From positions 1-52,903 of the forward strand of contig JAFYHV010000167.1 in NCBI GenBank assembly GCA_017538995.1: DNA of 52,903 nucleotides, in the 5' to 3' direction. Every line of letters begins with the position of its first letter. Position 1 is the stretch's first letter. The position numbers and the translations under genes were made by a program. The stretch is from Lachnospiraceae bacterium. GTDB taxonomy: Bacteria; Bacillota; Clostridia; Lachnospirales; Lachnospiraceae. This document shows, piece by piece, positions 1-8,279 of the stretch. The notes below the pieces were generated by a model. The model was not told where the DNA came from, did no database searches, and saw nothing but the letters and a program-made list of their open reading frames with translations.

Positions 1-192
1 AACGAGTTTGAGAATGTAATTGCTTCCGATATAAAGGTTGAAGCAGACTTTGATAAATATATGGAAGAAAACAATATCGCCCAGATAAATCAGGGTTACA
101 TGACAGTTCCTTTAAAGGTTACACTTCCCGAGGGACTTCGAATGAGTGATACACTTAAAATCCGAATCCGTGTTAAGGCGGATGAAACTTGA
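1..192 (+). CDS. C-terminal end of an unidentified protein (5' truncated)
   Basis: An open frame runs from the first base of the window to a TGA at 190-192 and encodes 63 residues of a C-terminus. It alternates hydrophobic and polar residues (segment MTVPLKVTLPEGLRMSD, then KIRIRVKADET), as expected of a beta-rich extracytoplasmic domain. The pattern is loosely like a YbbR/CdaR-type repeat, but this is too short for a family assignment. Its stop codon overlaps the -35 element of the ptsH promoter, so the two genes are adjacent but probably separately transcribed. Confidence 0.55.
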   Translation, partial: NEFENVIASDIKVEADFDKYMEENNIAQINQGYMTVPLKVTLPEGLRMSDTLKIRIRVKADET

Positions 193-217
193 GTTTCGAC
201 TGAAAAAGTGCTATAAT
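189..217 (+). promoter_or_regulatory. ptsH promoter
   Basis: TTGAGT (189-194), a 17-bp spacer and TATAAT (212-217), with an extended TGC before the -10. The -35 element includes the last bases of the upstream coding region. The start codon of ptsH is 42 bp further on. Confidence 0.7.
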
Positions 218-258
218 ATTTAAAATAATTTTTGGGGTAAAAATACGGGGGGAAACGT

Positions 259-546
259 ATGCTTACTAAAACTGTGGTTATTAATAACCCTACGGGTCTG
301 CACTTAAGACCTGCAGGTAACTTATGCAAAGAAGCAGTAAAGTACAAATCTAAAATTTCTTTTAATTACAGAAACAACAATACCAATGCCAAGAGTGTGC
401 TTTCCGTACTGGCAGCCTGCGTAAAGCAGGGCGAGTCGATCGAACTGGTAATAGAGGGCGATGACGAAGAAGAAGCTATGGAAAACATGGTAAGGGTAAT
501 AGAGGAAGGACTCGGCGAGACCGAGGACATGAAGCCTTTGGTGTAA
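259..546 (+). CDS. ptsH: Phosphocarrier protein HPr
   Basis: A 95-residue HPr of the sugar phosphotransferase system. It is the cytoplasmic carrier that takes phosphate from PEP via Enzyme I and passes it to Enzyme IIA. The active-site histidine is His15 in the motif GLHLRPAG, and Ser46 (NAKSVLSVLA) is the site that HPr kinase modifies in Firmicutes for carbon catabolite control. The residue after His15 is Leu rather than the more common Ala. The C-terminus is acidic and slightly longer than the usual 85-88 residues. The start ATG follows a GGGGGGAAA ribosome binding region. It is monocistronic, with its own promoter and a terminator that overlaps the next promoter. ptsI is not adjacent. Confidence 0.9.
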   Translation: MLTKTVVINNPTGLHLRPAGNLCKEAVKYKSKISFNYRNNNTNAKSVLSVLAACVKQGESIELVIEGDDEEEAMENMVRVIEEGLGETEDMKPLV

Positions 547-555
547 CTAATCAAA

Positions 556-634
556 AAAGACCAAAAAGTTGTTGACGTAGACTAAACGTTATGTTATTCT
601 ACATAAGCAAGATTGCTTTTTAGGTCTTTTTTTT
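556..634 (+). terminator. ptsH terminator interlaced with the rpmG promoter
   Basis: An arm at 556-568 (AAAGACCAAAAAG) is complementary, with one bulge, to 616-629 (CTTTTTAGGTCTTT), which runs into eight Ts (627-634). The roughly 47-nt loop contains the whole downstream promoter. A hairpin and U-tract are clear; the long loop makes its strength uncertain. Confidence 0.55.
572..600 (+). promoter_or_regulatory. Promoter of rpmG-secE-nusG-rplK-rplA
   Basis: TTGACG (572-577), a 17-bp spacer and TATTCT (595-600). Transcription would begin near 607, leaving a leader of about 95 nt before rpmG. The promoter lies inside the loop of the ptsH terminator. Confidence 0.7.
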
Positions 635-700
635 ATGCACTCAAAAATCAGTCAGATAGCAAAAATAACTGTGAACATACGGTTACGGAGGTAATAAATA

Positions 701-850
701 ATGCGTACAAGAATTACATTGGCATGCACTGAATGCAAGCAGAGAAATTACAATACCACAAAGGAAAAAAAGAACCATCCCGACAGAATGGAAACCAAGA
801 AGTACTGCAGATTCTGCAAGAAGCATACTTTACATAAGGAAACAAAGTAA
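701..850 (+). CDS. rpmG: 50S ribosomal protein L33
   Basis: A 49-residue protein, the standard length of L33. It binds at the E-site side of the large ribosomal subunit. It retains all four zinc-ribbon cysteines (ACTEC near the N-terminus and CRFC later), so this is the zinc-containing (C+) form. The ATG at 701 is preceded by GGAGG at 687-691. secE starts 35 bp downstream, giving the usual Firmicutes order rpmG-secE-nusG. Confidence 0.95.
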   Translation: MRTRITLACTECKQRNYNTTKEKKNHPDRMETKKYCRFCKKHTLHKETK

Positions 851-885
851 TCGGGTATTCGGCTTGATCCGGAAAGGGATAAAAT

Positions 886-1086
886 ATGGCAGATACACAG
901 AAGAAGTCCAAGAGAAGTTTTTTCAAGGGCATTAAATCTGAATTCAAAAAGATTACATGGCCGACAAAAGATGATGTTTTAAAGCAGACTCTTGTTGTTA
1001 CTGTTATTACAGTTGTTGTTGCCGCTTTAATTGCCGCTATCGATTTGGGCGTACAGTACGGAATTAACTTTTTAACAGGTCTGTAA
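886..1086 (+). CDS. secE: Preprotein translocase subunit SecE
   Basis: A 66-residue minimal SecE. An N-terminal lysine-rich amphipathic region is followed by the conserved EFKKITWPTKDD hinge (about residues 19-30) and a single membrane helix (about 35-60). With SecY and SecG it forms the protein-conducting channel in the cytoplasmic membrane. It lies between rpmG and nusG, as in most Firmicutes. The short length is normal for Gram-positive SecE, which has one membrane helix rather than three. Confidence 0.95.
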   Translation: MADTQKKSKRSFFKGIKSEFKKITWPTKDDVLKQTLVVTVITVVVAALIAAIDLGVQYGINFLTGL

Positions 1087-1134
1087 GATTGACAAACCGG
1101 CAGAGTTGTTTTATTGCCGGCACGGAGGTTTTTA

Positions 1135-1713
1135 ATGGAAGAATTCATCGAAGAAGAGTATGACATTGGTCAGAGTGACAATAAATCCGGCAAAGGTATG
1201 GGATGGTATGTTGTTCATACTTATTCAGGATATGAGAATAAGGTAAAGACAAACATCGAAAAGGCCATCGAAAACAGACCCGAGCTTCGCGAGACCATTC
1301 TTGAGGTAAAGGTTCCCATGCAGGAAGTTACCGAAGTCAAGAACGGTGTAAGAAAGACATCTGAAAAGAAGATGTTCCCCGGATATGTACTTATTCATAT
1401 GGATGCTGACGACAATGCAGCATGGTATGTGGTAAGAAATACAAGAGGCGTTACAGGATTCGTAGGACCCGGAAGTAAGCCCGTTCCTTTAACAGAGGAC
1501 GAAATGAAGGCATTAAGCTTCGAAGGACCCGAAAAGATCCGTATCGATGTTTCCGAAGGAGATACTGTTGATGTTATCGCAGGTGTCTGGGTTGGAACAG
1601 TCGGTGTCGTTAAGAGAGTTGACGCCAACAAGCAGGTTGTTACAATTAACGTCGAATTGTTCGGTCGTGAAACACCTGTTGAAATCAGCTTTGCTGATAT
1701 TAAGAAAATCTAA
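1135..1713 (+). CDS. nusG: Transcription termination/antitermination factor NusG
   Basis: A 192-residue NusG. The N-terminal NGN domain begins at WYVVHTYSGYENKVK, which contacts the RNA polymerase clamp. The C-terminal KOW domain (VIAGVWVGTVGVVKRVD) binds NusE/S10 or Rho. It modulates pausing and couples transcription to translation. The ATG at 1135 is chosen because GGAGG lies at 1124-1128; an upstream in-frame ATG at 1114 would add only seven residues and has no ribosome binding site. The acidic N-terminal extension before the NGN domain (EEFIEEEYDIGQSD) is typical of Clostridia. Confidence 0.95.
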   Translation: MEEFIEEEYDIGQSDNKSGKGMGWYVVHTYSGYENKVKTNIEKAIENRPELRETILEVKVPMQEVTEVKNGVRKTSEKKMFPGYVLIHMDADDNAAWYVVRNTRGVTGFVGPGSKPVPLTEDEMKALSFEGPEKIRIDVSEGDTVDVIAGVWVGTVGVVKRVDANKQVVTINVELFGRETPVEISFADIKKI

Positions 1714-1815
1714 GTTGTTTGTTCATAGGATTTCCTATATATTATAGATGTTCTTGAACAGTGGGAGCCGAAGAGGTTTCGGCGCCGAACCACATTTTAT
1801 TAGGAGGTAGCCAAA

Positions 1816-2241
1816 ATGGCAAAGAAAGTTTCAGGTTATATCAAGTTACAGATTCCTGCCGGCAAAGCAACACCGGCACCCCCTGTTGGTCCCGCTTTAG
1901 GCCAGCATGGTGTTAACATCGTTGAATTCACAAAGCAGTTCAACGCAAGAACAGCAGATAAGGGTGATGTAATCATTCCTGTTGTTATCACAGTTTACGC
2001 AGACAAGAGTTTCAGTTTTATTACAAAGACTCCTCCCGCTGCAGTATTATTAAAGAAGGCTTGTAATTTAAAGAGCGCTTCCGCAAGACCTAACAAGGAT
2101 AAGGTTGCTACAATTTCCAAGGCTAAGATCAGAGAAATCGCAGAGACCAAGATGGAAGACTTAAATGCAGCAAGCATTGAAGCAGCTATGAGCATGATCG
2201 CAGGTACAGCCCGTTCAATGGGTATCGTAGTAGAAGATTAA
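1816..2241 (+). CDS. rplK: 50S ribosomal protein L11
   Basis: A 141-residue protein of standard length with the signature [14 protein letters not shown] and a C-terminal rRNA-binding domain. L11 forms the GTPase-associated centre with 23S rRNA and contacts EF-G, and is the site of thiopeptide action. It starts at ATG after TAGGAGGT, about 100 bp after nusG, and is followed 49 bp later by rplA. No separate promoter was recognised between nusG and rplK. Confidence 0.96.
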   Translation: MAKKVSGYIKLQIPAGKATPAPPVGPALGQHGVNIVEFTKQFNARTADKGDVIIPVVITVYADKSFSFITKTPPAAVLLKKACNLKSASARPNKDKVATISKAKIREIAETKMEDLNAASIEAAMSMIAGTARSMGIVVED

Positions 2242-2290
2242 TGGAGTAAGTGGGAGCATTAATTGCATTGACCACAAGGAGGTAATTTAA

Positions 2291-2983
2291 ATGAAACACG
2301 GAAAAAAATACAATGAAGCTGCAAAGCAGGTTGACAGAGCAACTCTCTACGATCCCGCTGAAGCAGTTGCACTCGTAAAGAAAACAGCAACAGCTAAGTT
2401 CGACGAAACAGTTGAACTTCATATCAGAACAGGTTGTGACGGACGTCATGCAGAAGAGCAGATCCGTGGCGCTGTAGTTCTTCCTCACGGAACAGGTAAG
2501 ACAGTTAGAGTACTTGTTTTCGCTAAGGGTGACAAGGTAAACGAAGCTGAAGCAGCAGGCGCAGATTTCGTAGGCGGCGATGAACTCATTCCCAAGATTC
2601 AGAATGAAGGATGGCTTGACTTCGATGTTGTAGTTGCAACTCCCGACATGATGGGTGTTGTTGGTCGTCTCGGTAAGGTACTCGGACCTAAAGGTCTCAT
2701 GCCCAACCCTAAGGCCGGCACAGTTACAATGGATGTAACAAAGGCAATCAACGATATCAAAGCAGGTAAGATTGAGTACAGACTCGACAAATCCAACATC
2801 GTTCACTGCCCCATCGGTAAGGTATCTTTCAGCGAGGAACAGCTCGTTGAGAACCTCAAGGCTATCATGGATGCAATCGTTAAGGCTAAACCCGCTTCAC
2901 TTAAGGGTACATACTTAAAGAGCATTACAATTTCTTCAACCATGGGCCCCGGTGTCAAGGTTAGTACACTTAAATATCTGTAA
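2291..2983 (+). CDS. rplA: 50S ribosomal protein L1
   Basis: A 230-residue L1, the mobile stalk protein that helps release deacylated tRNA from the E site. The family signature [17 protein letters not shown] is intact. In many bacteria L1 also represses translation of its own rplKA mRNA; the short gap between rplK and rplA is compatible with that, but no leader structure was confirmed. A strong terminator follows directly, ending this transcription unit. Confidence 0.96.
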   Translation: MKHGKKYNEAAKQVDRATLYDPAEAVALVKKTATAKFDETVELHIRTGCDGRHAEEQIRGAVVLPHGTGKTVRVLVFAKGDKVNEAEAAGADFVGGDELIPKIQNEGWLDFDVVVATPDMMGVVGRLGKVLGPKGLMPNPKAGTVTMDVTKAINDIKAGKIEYRLDKSNIVHCPIGKVSFSEEQLVENLKAIMDAIVKAKPASLKGTYLKSITISSTMGPGVKVSTLKYL

Positions 2984-2992
2984 GATAAAACC

Positions 2993-3020
2993 AGAGCGCT
3001 TCGAAAGAAGCGCTCTTTTT
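2993..3020 (+). terminator. Intrinsic terminator after rplA
   Basis: A perfect 10-bp stem AGAGCGCTTC/GAAGCGCTCT (2993-3002 and 3007-3016) with a GAAA tetraloop, followed by a run of Ts. It ends the rpmG-rplA unit. Confidence 0.9.
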
Positions 3021-3032
3021 ACAAATTTATTC

Positions 3033-3061
3033 TTGACATTTAATATTCATAATGTTAAATT
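3033..3061 (+). promoter_or_regulatory. rplJ-rplL promoter
   Basis: TTGACA (3033-3038), a 17-bp spacer and TAAATT (3056-3061), placed 12 bp after the rplA terminator. It drives the L10 leader and rplJL. Confidence 0.8.
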
Positions 3062-3065
3062 AGAA

Positions 3066-3186
3066 AAGGTCGCCAGACCATGCCGAAGACAGTAGGTGTC
3101 GAAAGACGTAAGTGTAATCGCCTACCGAGGAGAAAAGTTTTGGATTAAATTTTGCTCTCTCGCTTTGTCGGCGGGAGATTTTTTAT
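3066..3186 (+). ncRNA. Ribosomal protein L10 leader with attenuator
   Basis: The transcript between the promoter and rplJ holds the conserved L10-leader sequence, including AGTAGGTGTCGAAAGACG and CGCCTACCGAGGAG (about 3090-3133). In Firmicutes this RNA folds into a structure bound by L10(L12)4. It is followed by a hairpin around 3156-3178 (TCTCTCGC pairing with GGCGGGAGA) and a T-run, which is the expected attenuator. Excess L10-L12 complex would favour termination before rplJ. Confidence 0.85.
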
Positions 3187-3234
3187 TCAATAAACTCTTT
3201 CGGCAATCAAATAAAAGAAGGAGGAAAAAAGAAA

Positions 3235-3726
3235 ATGGCAAAGATTGAATTAAAGAAACCCATTATCGAAGAGATTCAATCAAGCATCAAAGATGCAAAG
3301 TCAGTTGTTGTAGTTGACTACCGCGGACTTACCGTTGAGCAGGATACAAGACTTCGTAAGACACTTCGTGAGAACAACATTACTTACAAAGTATACAAGA
3401 ACACAATGATCAACTTTGCAATTCAGGGAACAGAGTTCGAAGGCCTTGCTCCTTATCTTGAAGGACCTACAGCTATCGCAATCTCTACTGAAGATGCTAC
3501 TGCACCTGCAAGAGCTATCTGCAAATTCGCAAAAGAGGCTCCCAAGCTTGAAGTTAAAGCAGGTATCGTAGAAGGAACAGCTTATGATGCAAAGGGCATC
3601 GCTCAGATTGCAAGCGTACCTTCAAAAGAAGAACTTCTCGCAAAGCTGCTCGGCAGCATGAAGTCACCCATTTCAAATCTTGCTCGCGTACTCAATCAGA
3701 TCGCAGAGCAGCAGCAGGGTGCATAA
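3235..3726 (+). CDS. rplJ: 50S ribosomal protein L10
   Basis: A 163-residue L10. It anchors the L7/L12 stalk to 23S rRNA, and its C-terminal helix binds L12 dimers. The N-terminal domain has the typical VVVVDYRGLTVEQDTRLR segment and KVYKNTMINFA. It is preceded by GGAGG and the autoregulatory leader; rplL begins 46 bp later. L10 is the probable ligand of its own leader RNA. Confidence 0.95.
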   Translation: MAKIELKKPIIEEIQSSIKDAKSVVVVDYRGLTVEQDTRLRKTLRENNITYKVYKNTMINFAIQGTEFEGLAPYLEGPTAIAISTEDATAPARAICKFAKEAPKLEVKAGIVEGTAYDAKGIAQIASVPSKEELLAKLLGSMKSPISNLARVLNQIAEQQQGA

Positions 3727-3772
3727 TTAACTGTAAATTAGTATTTATTTATCAATATGGAGGAAAATTAAA

Positions 3773-4153
3773 ATGGCTAAATTAACAACAGAAGAATTTA
3801 TCGCTGCTATTAAAGAGCTCAGCGTACTTGAATTAAACGATCTTGTAAAGGCATGTGAGGAAGAATTCGGCGTATCTGCAGCAGCAGGCGTTGTAGTTGC
3901 AGCAGCAGGTGCTGGTGATGCAGGCGCAGCAGCAGAAGAGAAGACTGAGTTCGATGTAGAACTTACAGATGTAGGACCTAACAAGGTTAAGGTTATCAAA
4001 GTAGTTCGTGAAGCTACAGGCTTAGGTCTTAAGGAAGCTAAGGATCTCGTAGATGCAGCTCCTAAGATGGTTAAGGAAGGCGCTTCTAAGGAAGAAGCTG
4101 ACGACATCAAGGCTAAACTTGAAGCTGAAGGCGCTAAGGTTACTTTAAAGTAA
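3773..4153 (+). CDS. rplL: 50S ribosomal protein L7/L12
   Basis: A 126-residue L7/L12 with an N-terminal dimerisation helix, an alanine/glycine-rich hinge (about residues 40-60) and a globular C-terminal domain with the factor-binding motif [11 protein letters not shown]. It recruits and activates translational GTPases such as EF-G and EF-Tu, both encoded in this window. GGAGG precedes the start. A terminator that overlaps the rpoB promoter follows. Confidence 0.96.
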   Translation: MAKLTTEEFIAAIKELSVLELNDLVKACEEEFGVSAAAGVVVAAAGAGDAGAAAEEKTEFDVELTDVGPNKVKVIKVVREATGLGLKEAKDLVDAAPKMVKEGASKEEADDIKAKLEAEGAKVTLK

Positions 4154-4180
4154 TTAAAAATCTTTAGAAAAAATATTCAA

Positions 4181-4219
4181 AACAACCGGAAAAAGTATTT
4201 GACTTCCGGTTGTTTTTTT
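4181..4219 (+). terminator. Intrinsic terminator after rplL, overlapping the rpoB promoter
   Basis: Stem AACAACCGGA/TCCGGTTGTT (4181-4190 and 4205-4214) with a 14-nt loop and a T-run to 4219. The loop end is the -35 element of the rpoB promoter. Confidence 0.85.
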
Positions 4220-4227
4220 GTTATGAT
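4199..4227 (+). promoter_or_regulatory. rpoB-rpoC promoter
   Basis: TTGACT (4199-4204), exactly 17 bp, then TATGAT (4222-4227). The spacer is the 3' arm and T-run of the rplL terminator. It gives rpoBC a promoter of its own with a leader of about 110 nt. Confidence 0.75.
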
Positions 4228-4344
4228 GGAAAATGCGCTAATGTGGGAGATGTGGCCCATTTGACTTTTTATTGCCTAAAAAAAGGGTCAAAAAAAGCCT
4301 GAAATTCTCCAAAAAATTAGTGAATATATAGAGATTGGAGCAGA

Positions 4345-7300
4345 ATGTCAATGGAAAAGAAAAGAATTCGTCCGGTGTACAACGGTAACAGCTTACGAAT
4401 CAGCTATTCAAGACAGGAAGAAGTGCTCGAAATTCCCGACCTTATCGAAGTTCAGAAGAAATCATACGAATGGTTTCTTAAAGAAGGTCTGAAGGAAGCT
4501 TTCGCAGACATTTGTCCCATCACCAACTTTGGTGGCGACATGCGCCTTGATTTTGTTGATTTCACTCTTGCCGAGGATGAGGCAAAGCATACAATCGAAG
4601 AGTGCAAGGAAAGAGACCTTACCTATGAAGCACCCTTGAGAGTAAAGGCCCGTCTGTACGTTCCGGAGAAAGACAAGAACGGCAACAAGACAGGTCAGTT
4701 TGAGATTAAGGAATCCGACATTTTTATGGGGAATTTCCCTCTCATGACAGAAACCGGTACCTTCGTAATCAATGGTGCCGAGCGTGTAATCGTCTCACAG
4801 CTCGTTCGTTCCCCGGGCATTTACTATGATTATACACATGATAAATTAGGAAAGAAGCTCTTTGCATCCACAGTTATTCCTAACCGTGGTGCATGGCTTG
4901 AATATGAAACAGACTCTAACGATATCGCAAGCGTTCATGTAGACAGAAATAAAAAGATGCCTATGACCGCTTTTATTCGTGCGCTCGGAATCAGCAGCGA
5001 CGAAGATATCATCTCTGTTTTCGGTGACGATCCCAAGATCCTTGCCACTATCGCAAAAGACCCTTCCAAGAACTATCAGGAAGGCCTTAGAGAACTCTAT
5101 GCTAGACTTCGCCCCGGCGAGCCTTTCAGCGTAGAAAACGCAGAGAACTTCATGAACTCCATGTTCTTTGATCCCAGACGTTACGACCTCGCAAAGGTTG
5201 GACGTTATACATATAATAAGAAACTCAACTTCAACAAGAGAATCGTAGGCCATGTTTTAGCTGAAGATGTTGTAAGTGAGTTTACAGGTGACGTACTTGC
5301 AAAGGCAGGCGATGTTGTAGATAAGGAAACTGCTACAAAGATTCAGAACGCCGCTGTTCCTTCTGTTCTTATTCAGACAGAAGAAAGAAACGTAAAAGTA
5401 CTCTCCAACATGATGGTTGATATTTCCGAGTGGGTTGACTGTGATAAGGAAGAGCTTGGTATTACCGAACTCGTTTACTTCCCCGTTCTTCAGACAATCC
5501 TCGGCGAATATGCAGAGAGACCCGAAGAGCTCGGCGATGCAATCAAGAATAACATCTCCGATCTTATTCCCAAGCACATTACCAAGGAAGATATCCTTGC
5601 CAGCATTAACTACTGCTTACATCTTGAGTACGGTATCGGTAATAAGGATGATATCGACCACTTAGGAAACAGACGTATCCGTGCTGTCGGAGAACTTCTC
5701 CAGAACCAGTACAGAATCGGTCTTTCAAGAATGGAAAGAGTTGTTCGTGAAAGAATGACCACTCATGATGCAGATGATGTTTCGGCTTCAAGCCTTGTAA
5801 ACATCAAGCCCGTACAGGCAGCTATGAAGGAATTCGTAGGTTCATCACAGCTTTCACAGTTCATGGACCAGAATAACCCTCTCGGCGAACTTACACATAA
5901 GAGACGTCTTTCAGCATTAGGACCCGGTGGTCTTTCAAGAGACCGTGCCGGATTCGAAGTTCGAGACGTTCACTATACACACTACGGAAGAATGTGTCCT
6001 ATCGAGACACCCGAAGGTCCTAACATCGGTCTTATCAACTCACTTGCTTCTTATGCAAGAATCAATGAGTACGGATTTATCGAGGCTCCTTACAGAAAGA
6101 TTGACAAAACAGATCCCGAGAATCCCAGAGTTACCGACGAAGTTGTTTACATGGCAGCTGACGAAGAAGATAACTATCATGTAGCACAGGCTAACGAAAA
6201 GCTCGATGAAGAAGGCCACTTCGTAAGAAAGATGGTTACCGGTCGTTTCAAAGAAGAAACACATGAATATCCCAAGGCTATGTTCGATTACATGGACGTA
6301 TCTCCTAAGATGGTATTCTCGGTAGCTACAGCTTTAATTCCTTTCCTTGAGAACGACGATGCTAACCGTGCCCTCATGGGTTCGAACATGCAGCGTCAGG
6401 CAGTTCCCCTTCTCTTTACCGAGGCACCCGTTGTTGGTACAGGTATGGAAGCAAAGGCTGCTGTTGACTCAGGCGTATGTAAGGTGGCTAAGAAAGCCGG
6501 TACAATCGATTATGTTTCATCCGAACTTATCAAGATGACATATGATGACGGCACAAAAGAAGATATCAAGCTTTCCAAGTTCGCAAGAAGTAACCAGAGC
6601 AACTGTTACAACCAGAAGCCTATCGTATTCCAGGGCGACCATGTTGAAGCAGGCCAGGTTATCGCTGACGGTCCTTCAACCGCTAACGGCGAATTAGGTT
6701 TAGGTAAGAACCCTCTCATCGGTTTCATGACATGGGAAGGTTACAACTACGAGGATGCTGTACTTCTTTCAGAAAGACTCGTAAAAGAAGATGTTTATAC
6801 ATCTGTACATATTGAAGAATATGAAACAGAAGCAAGAGATACAAAGCTCGGACCCGAAGAAATCACAAGAGATCTTCCCGGTGTCGGCGAAGATGCACGT
6901 AAAGACCTTGACGAAAACGGCATCATCCGTATCGGTGCAGAGGTTCGTGCGGGCGATATCCTTGTAGGTAAAGTTACTCCTAAGGGAGAAACAGAATTAA
7001 CACCCGAAGAGAGACTTTTAAGAGCAATCTTCGGTGAGAAGGCAAGAGAAGTAAGAGACACATCTCTTAAGGTACCTCACGGCGAATATGGTGTTGTAGT
7101 TGATGCCAAAGTATTCTCACGTGCTCAGGGTGATTCGGAACTTTCACCCGGAGTTAACCAGAAGGTCAGAATTTACATCGCACAGAAGAGAAAGATTTCT
7201 GTAGGTGATAAGATGGCTGGCCGTCACGGTAACAAGGGTGTTGTTTCAAGAGTTCTTCCCGTAGAAGATATGCCTTATCTTCCTAACGGACGTCCTCTTG

Positions 7301-8238
7301 ATATCGTGCTTAACCCTCTTGGCGTTCCTTCCCGTATGAATATCGGTCAGGTACTTGAAATCCACCTTTCACTTGCTGCAAAGGCTCTCGGATTTAACAT
7401 TGCAACCCCCGTATTCGACGGCGCAAACGAAAACGACATCATGGATACCCTTGACATGGCTAACGACTATGTAAACGGTATATGGGAAGATTTTGAAAAG
7501 AAATATAAAGACGTTCTTCTTCCTGAAATTCTCGAGTATCTGTATGAAAACAGAGACCACAGAGAACTCTGGAAAGGCGTTCCTATTTCAAGAGACGGTA
7601 AAGTAAGACTTCGTGACGGTCGTACCGGCGAATACTTCGACGGACCCGTTACCATCGGACACATGCATTATCTTAAGCTCCATCACCTTGTTGATGATAA
7701 GATCCATGCACGTTCGACAGGACCGTACTCACTCGTAACTCAGCAGCCTCTCGGCGGTAAAGCTCAGTTCGGTGGACAGCGTTTCGGTGAAATGGAAGTT
7801 TGGGCACTTGAAGCATACGGTGCATCCTATACACTTCAGGAAATCCTTACTGTTAAGTCCGATGACGTTGTAGGTCGTGTAAAGACATACGAGGCAATTA
7901 TCAAGGGCGAGAACATTCCTACACCCGGTATACCTGAATCATTCAAGGTATTACTTAAGGAACTTCAGTCACTTTGTCTTGATGTTAAGGTGCTTGACGA
8001 AGACGGCAACGAAGTTGTACTTCTTGAAAACACTGAAGTTACTACTAATACTTACCGTGCAGAAATGGGCGACGATTCAGACACCGCAGATTATGAAGGT
8101 ATGAAACTTACCGAGATGGGCTTCACGGAGCACACAATCGGTGAAGAAGACAACGATGACAGATTCGATGACGATTACTCAGAAGAGTACGTTTACGAAG
8201 AGGATTCGGTAAATGATTTTGCAGGTGACGAAGAATAG
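4345..8238 (+). CDS. rpoB: DNA-directed RNA polymerase subunit beta
   Basis: A 1297-residue beta subunit that forms half of the catalytic cleft of RNA polymerase. The rifampicin-binding segment is intact: [18 protein letters not shown] starts at residue 499 and [13 protein letters not shown] follows, so the residues matching E. coli D516, H526 and S531 (here D508, H518, S523) are all wild type. The C-terminal clamp-contact region [22 protein letters not shown] is present. A long acidic tail (about the last 50 residues, rich in D/E) extends past the core, a common feature in Clostridia. ATG at 4345 is used; an ATG two codons later is possible. rpoC follows after 41 bp. Confidence 0.97.
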   Translation: MSMEKKRIRPVYNGNSLRISYSRQEEVLEIPDLIEVQKKSYEWFLKEGLKEAFADICPITNFGGDMRLDFVDFTLAEDEAKHTIEECKERDLTYEAPLRVKARLYVPEKDKNGNKTGQFEIKESDIFMGNFPLMTETGTFVINGAERVIVSQLVRSPGIYYDYTHDKLGKKLFASTVIPNRGAWLEYETDSNDIASVHVDRNKKMPMTAFIRALGISSDEDIISVFGDDPKILATIAKDPSKNYQEGLRELYARLRPGEPFSVENAENFMNSMFFDPRRYDLAKVGRYTYNKKLNFNKRIVGHVLAEDVVSEFTGDVLAKAGDVVDKETATKIQNAAVPSVLIQTEERNVKVLSNMMVDISEWVDCDKEELGITELVYFPVLQTILGEYAERPEELGDAIKNNISDLIPKHITKEDILASINYCLHLEYGIGNKDDIDHLGNRRIRAVGELLQNQYRIGLSRMERVVRERMTTHDADDVSASSLVNIKPVQAAMKEFVGSSQLSQFMDQNNPLGELTHKRRLSALGPGGLSRDRAGFEVRDVHYTHYGRMCPIETPEGPNIGLINSLASYARINEYGFIEAPYRKIDKTDPENPRVTDEVVYMAADEEDNYHVAQANEKLDEEGHFVRKMVTGRFKEETHEYPKAMFDYMDVSPKMVFSVATALIPFLENDDANRALMGSNMQRQAVPLLFTEAPVVGTGMEAKAAVDSGVCKVAKKAGTIDYVSSELIKMTYDDGTKEDIKLSKFARSNQSNCYNQKPIVFQGDHVEAGQVIADGPSTANGELGLGKNPLIGFMTWEGYNYEDAVLLSERLVKEDVYTSVHIEEYETEARDTKLGPEEITRDLPGVGEDARKDLDENGIIRIGAEVRAGDILVGKVTPKGETELTPEERLLRAIFGEKAREVRDTSLKVPHGEYGVVVDAKVFSRAQGDSELSPGVNQKVRIYIAQKRKISVGDKMAGRHGNKGVVSRVLPVEDMPYLPNGRPLDIVLNPLGVPSRMNIGQVLEIHLSLAAKALGFNIATPVFDGANENDIMDTLDMANDYVNGIWEDFEKKYKDVLLPEILEYLYENRDHRELWKGVPISRDGKVRLRDGRTGEYFDGPVTIGHMHYLKLHHLVDDKIHARSTGPYSLVTQQPLGGKAQFGGQRFGEMEVWALEAYGASYTLQEILTVKSDDVVGRVKTYEAIIKGENIPTPGIPESFKVLLKELQSLCLDVKVLDEDGNEVVLLENTEVTTNTYRAEMGDDSDTADYEGMKLTEMGFTEHTIGEEDNDDRFDDDYSEEYVYEEDSVNDFAGDEE

Positions 8239-8279
8239 TTGAACATTTAACACATTATTTTAAAAAGGAGAGCCAGGAA

